DNA of 51,799 bases, from positions 32,001-83,799 of the IMG/VR virus record IMGVR_UViG_3300025141_000053, one strand, 5' to 3'. Of this stretch, positions 49,301 through 51,799 are shown piece by piece (the first letter of the stretch is position 1; each line of letters starts with the position of its first letter). The notes below the pieces were generated by a model, which saw only the letters and a program-made list of their open reading frames with translations, searched no databases and was not told where the DNA came from. Source of the stretch: a virus. The translations under genes were made by a program, and so were the position numbers.

Positions 49301-51799
49301 GATCATTTCACAAAGCAACCAAAGCTTTTTACATTATTTGTATTACAACAGCACAGAAATGAAGAGAATATAAAAGAATTGCTTGAAAATATGAATGAAA
49401 TTTATTCTGCTGGACCTGTACGTGGATTTAGAGCAAGAGCCGCTGATGCTTATTTTAGAAAATGTTTAGAAAAGGCCATAGAGAAGTACAAACTTCCAGA
49501 AGATGATATCACATTAGAAGAGGGAAATTACGTATATGTTTATTGTATGTTTGTAAACAGACAAAATATGTCCAGAAAATACTTTTATAATATTTCTGGA
49601 AGACTTGGTTCTGGTACAAGAATAACAGAAAAATTATATAGTGATGCTAATAATGAATTATATAAGAGAATGAAAAATCCTGAGCATAAAAATAATGAAT
49701 GGTTTAATGGATATTTAAAAACTTTAGAATTATATGGGATAGATCCACCAGATATTTCTCTTCCAAAAAATACAGTTGAAGAAGTTATAAAAAGTGAGTC
49801 TTCATTGAAAAATAGATTTGTAAGATCCTCTTTGAAACAATATAAACAAAAAAGGGATTTTGACCATCAAGGACGTAAAGGTAGTATTGTAAAAACATTA
49901 AAAACTTTTAACAGGCTTGGTGCTAAAACTTTCAATGTAAAACGTTTTGTTTTAAATAAAAAAGCTTCTATGATTCAAAATCCGCCATTATTAGAAAATA
50001 AGATTTTGGATTGGGCCGTTAACTATTTCAATTATAGAGTAAAAGAAGAATGTGAAGTTATCATGGGCATGAGAAAAGACCCTGATTTTTTTGAGAAACA
50101 ATTAAAAATTTTGATTAAAACATATTCTGTTGATAATATTGACAATATAGATCTAACTATCCCAAAACATCATATTTCTTTTTATAAAAACATAAAAACT
50201 GAAAAAGGAAATGTTGCTGGAGAAGTTACAAAAAAAGAAATAGTTTTTTCTCCTACACATAATTTTCTAAATTGCATCACTAATATAGCACATTATCGGC
50301 CTAATAAGATGCTTTATTTTAATAAAGTAGAGGACGCGTTAGAAACTCTAAATAAGTTACTTCTAGACGAGCTTTTTCAAAGCGATATATATTTTGGTGA
50401 TTTTCAATTAAATGTTATTAACGATTTTTCAGTTTCAGAAATTTACAATTTGGTAAAAAATGCTAAATTAGAAGAACATGAGAAAAGAATAGAAATTAAT
50501 GACAGCATTTTATCTGGATGGAAATATTCTTATAACGCCCCTGTTAAAGGTAACTTATTTGTGAAAATTTTAGAAAAAAAAGGTAAGGCATCGGTAAGTT
50601 CAGAAATAGGAAAATCATTTCCAGCAACCCTTAAAATTCCAATTTTAACTTATAAATATGATGTTTTTATTGACCGACAAAAAGGAGAGTTTACAAATCC
50701 TCCTACGGTAGAAAAATATTTAAAATCATTAGAAGATTTTAAAGATATTGTTATTCATGAAATAATGCATGTTTCTCAACATATTTTACAGGACACTAAG
50801 TTTGATGTTGTAAGTCGCAAAATTAAGCATAAGGACTCTGACTCTGATACCATGAGGGCGTTTTTTGGAAAGGAAAGGGCCCATTTGGAGCGTGATATAG
50901 AGTTTTTTCCAGACATTTTTTCACTTTCAAGACTATATGAAAGCGTAGAAGAAGTTTTAAAGCGCGATGATATGAAAAAATTATTAGAAAAAGATCCTGA
51001 AAGATGGAGGGAGTTTGTAAAGCAATTATATAAACAAATGGATGAGTTGGGAAAGTCAACTAAAATGGAGTCAAAATATTCTATAAAAGAGGCTTTAAAT
51101 ACTAGAAGAAGTAAAGTAAAAATTGCTGCCAAGAAATATTCTAGTATGATTGAAAAAATAGTAAATTCTTCTTTAACCCAATATAAATCCAAACGGGATT
51201 TTAATGAAACATTAGAGCCTGAAGGAAAAGAATATAAAGATAAAAATAAATATAGATTTGTAATTCAAGACCATTTTGCTGATAAAGCTGGACGCCATTT
51301 TGATTTAAGGTTAGAAAATAATGAAGGAACGTTATCGAGTTGGGCAATACCAAAGCATAAATTGCCTAGCGGAAAAGCAAAACTCTTGGCTGTAAAAACT
51401 GAAGATCATCCAATTTCTTATAATAAATTTGAGGGAGAAATCCCAAATGGATATGGTAAAGGACATATGAAGATTTATGATTCTGGAAATTATGAAGAGA
51501 TTGAGTCTAAAAAAGATAGTATTATTTTCAAATTAAACGGAAAAAAAGAAACGGGCTCATATACATTATTTAATACTGATGAAAGTCAGTGGTTAATAAT
51601 GCAACATAAAAAAGAAAAAGAAGCATCTCGGTTTGATCAAATATATAAGTTGGCCGTTCCTTCTGATGCTAGAGTTTTAGAAAATATAAATCTAAAAAAA
51701 TTAAAGGAGAGCAATCCTCTAACACCAAATGGGGATGAATTACAAAATTATTATTCAAAAATGAATGAAATGGCCAAGTCTGGTCCAGAATATTCTAAA
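46304..51799 (+). CDS. Second giant modular protein, partial (over 1832 aa)
   Basis: ATG 46304 overlaps the stop of the first giant gene (ATGA) and frame 2 stays open to the window end. The N-terminus is acidic with 33-bp repeats. C467, C470, C502 and C505 (CSFC ... CPRC) form a zinc ribbon; CPFC follows near 670. A long region of unknown, mostly helical and beta domains comes next. A first SLKQYKQKRDF at 1176 recalls the start of LigD phosphoesterase domains. A zincin motif HEIMH is at 1485, the LigD-type phosphoesterase at about 1623-1770, and the linker motif ASRFDQIYKLA at 1774. The same linker ties it to the first giant. A further module begins before the window ends. Confidence 0.75.
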   Translation, partial: MKKEKLLDLVKNEMKKRKIDVSQNVDDNYRTQFDGQLWGKDFQDPETGLYGDPPSGDSGVITNPPPMGMFSTRTAQKLLERIWTFGELCKFAVEDDEEEDVNIIDVETVEEDLEVDEEGVVEPKPFSPKKIVEYIPAPQPAKAISSEETEDFTYVKKPQVKEVIEEPVVEEEKTEEEPVVEEEKTEEEPVVEEEKTEEELKKELKDQELQEQLASFLEDLDDEDSDDSEIDDDNPLNSMTFDDSIPEYISEEEIEKRRVYMEKVHGIHGRSYAGYSELMKSEFGLIPVDQPTLGDKREELSDLPDEETDHYFNKKTLGSREAIDELFSLGTTWRELGRRLKENPDFISYRILPMLTLIVGKSVIKKIVNSRYFSKDHSSIFIRGVKIPVGTIWIYGPGIKIQRPAPEVIIFAQKEIPKILKVYLENGSSSPPKAPIMGYLTKALVNNLSNHLVRDTGNTVLKTRPTCSFCNLNRGKITTDMKYEGGSGKKPLEPVSRGKYFCPRCYQYIRHMENKMDEFKKEMDETKYIIEQARASNMLEVAEDREVVLAGQEHKMKALADRHWAAKIFARPSRQHIVCPEDSCSGRQKTINNEYMPSRIPISCVHWDHPYFSAIDTETKMQVEKKLLTFGVQPPVQTADDAQVDVPKDRINYKNVFMAPEILSEVPFKCPFCFNVFTPNSAKNKANGWGGLFIRPRVIKWNEPEPFTFLDEWENLQPSAEKGNEENDKKTHFIIPQHFIELLLFELTRQSNSVNTRLISMSQKKLPPQKEISELKRMGKLLDGIISKIHNDLKYPEKESKFVNSFGKWFFFRRETGGTKKDTDLYPIFSSIVADDLDSVVDNFESVKGNETEIMKELEEKLGPGLTFGGFRGAANVLNNIPQFGNVKKSQLRPYFGFVGQVDGNGIVRVPGVIGNKKFKTENIIIGDVLFAKNLGNDCPNKVVSFKPDLFSGEFLDRKLITVFSRKVDMSRFFDVSKEIMEQIEEMRKKYVRAGTPTGDHFTKQPKLFTLFVLQQHRNEENIKELLENMNEIYSAGPVRGFRARAADAYFRKCLEKAIEKYKLPEDDITLEEGNYVYVYCMFVNRQNMSRKYFYNISGRLGSGTRITEKLYSDANNELYKRMKNPEHKNNEWFNGYLKTLELYGIDPPDISLPKNTVEEVIKSESSLKNRFVRSSLKQYKQKRDFDHQGRKGSIVKTLKTFNRLGAKTFNVKRFVLNKKASMIQNPPLLENKILDWAVNYFNYRVKEECEVIMGMRKDPDFFEKQLKILIKTYSVDNIDNIDLTIPKHHISFYKNIKTEKGNVAGEVTKKEIVFSPTHNFLNCITNIAHYRPNKMLYFNKVEDALETLNKLLLDELFQSDIYFGDFQLNVINDFSVSEIYNLVKNAKLEEHEKRIEINDSILSGWKYSYNAPVKGNLFVKILEKKGKASVSSEIGKSFPATLKIPILTYKYDVFIDRQKGEFTNPPTVEKYLKSLEDFKDIVIHEIMHVSQHILQDTKFDVVSRKIKHKDSDSDTMRAFFGKERAHLERDIEFFPDIFSLSRLYESVEEVLKRDDMKKLLEKDPERWREFVKQLYKQMDELGKSTKMESKYSIKEALNTRRSKVKIAAKKYSSMIEKIVNSSLTQYKSKRDFNETLEPEGKEYKDKNKYRFVIQDHFADKAGRHFDLRLENNEGTLSSWAIPKHKLPSGKAKLLAVKTEDHPISYNKFEGEIPNGYGKGHMKIYDSGNYEEIESKKDSIIFKLNGKKETGSYTLFNTDESQWLIMQHKKEKEASRFDQIYKLAVPSDARVLENINLKKLKESNPLTPNGDELQNYYSKMNEMAKSGPEYSK
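46796..46894 (+). repeat. 33-bp tandem repeat, 3 copies
   Basis: Three identical 33-base units encoding EEPVVEEEKTE in the acidic N-terminal region of the second giant protein. The DNA identity suggests slippage. The encoded stretch is probably a flexible, negatively charged spacer. Confidence 0.9.
50756..50770 (+). other. Zincin active-site motif HEIMH in giant protein 2
   Basis: IVIHEIMHVSQHIL (H1485) is followed about 30-40 residues later by ERAHLERDIEFFPDI, a candidate third ligand. The order resembles the HEFTH module of the first giant protein. Confidence 0.6.
51170..51612 (+). other. LigD-type 3'-phosphoesterase domain in giant protein 2
   Basis: SLTQYKSKRDFNETLEPEG opens the domain exactly as in bacterial LigD. 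FVIQDHFADKAGRHFDLRLE gives H1657, H1665, D1667 and R1669; SWAIPK and EDHP (H1702) follow, then FEGEIPNGYGKGHMKIYD and a final WLIMQ. In LigD this domain trims 3' phosphates or ribonucleotides at DNA ends during non-homologous end joining. No ligase or polymerase domain is adjacent. The family match is strong. Confidence 0.85.

Noticed and set aside
1-51799. Stop-codon reassignment as in some jumbo phages
   Set aside because: TAG, TAA and TGA all end genes at expected positions (for example TAG at 8899 and 16698, TGA at 7459), with no in-frame stop inside recognisable domains.

Overview
The window looks like a continuous, AT-rich piece of a large tailed bacteriophage genome (Caudoviricetes, probably jumbo-sized). 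All supported genes are on the + strand, tightly packed, and many stop and start codons overlap. TAA, TAG and TGA all act as stops, so the code is standard. The phage assignment rests on a GpA-like terminase large subunit, a portal protein, a phage-style SSB, a RecA/UvsX-like recombinase, and a run of virion-type proteins. No host can be named. I saw no tRNA, rRNA or CRISPR array.

Region 1 (1-14.7 kb) is a chaperone, replication and recombination block. It holds a trigger-factor homologue cut by the window edge, a GroES-like small protein, and a DNA polymerase III alpha subunit (DnaE) interrupted by an intein. Next come zinc-ribbon and helical proteins, an SSB with an acidic tail, a RuvC-like resolvase, DnaJ, a RecA-like recombinase, a zinc-ribbon protein next to a TOPRIM primase, and a sigma-region-4-like protein. 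The intein is unusual. A complete homing endonuclease gene, with its own strong ribosome binding site, lies inside the intein in a different reading frame, while the polymerase/intein frame stays open across it.

Region 2 (14.7-33.8 kb) looks like a late/virion block. A promoter-like sequence and a hairpin that would hide a ribosome binding site precede a 612-aa protein. That protein ends at a dnaX-type slippery site (A AAA AAG), followed by a 96-codon open extension with no start codon of its own. Then come several unknown proteins, a putative small terminase, a CCA-adding/poly(A) polymerase-like nucleotidyltransferase, the large terminase, the portal, and a pair of paralogous zinc-ribbon proteins. 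Many of these proteins share a helical tag, usually N-terminal, with the patterns KLAxxLD and KExxxIDxLI.

Region 3 (33.8 kb to the end) holds two giant genes: one of 4150 codons and one of more than 1832 codons that runs off the window. The first is a string of apparently independent enzyme-like modules: zincin-type metallopeptidases, a ParB-like fold, ASCH-like folds, transglutaminase-like folds, a nucleotidyltransferase-like fold and others. They are separated by about ten copies of a short motif close to ASRxDxIxKLA. The motif resembles the second half of the tag on the smaller virion proteins, and it also ends the preceding gene. The second giant carries another zincin motif, a LigD-type 3'-phosphoesterase domain and another copy of the motif. 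My main inference is that these are modular cargo polyproteins, packaged in the head and perhaps cut during maturation, with the motif acting as targeting or processing tag and as a site of module shuffling.
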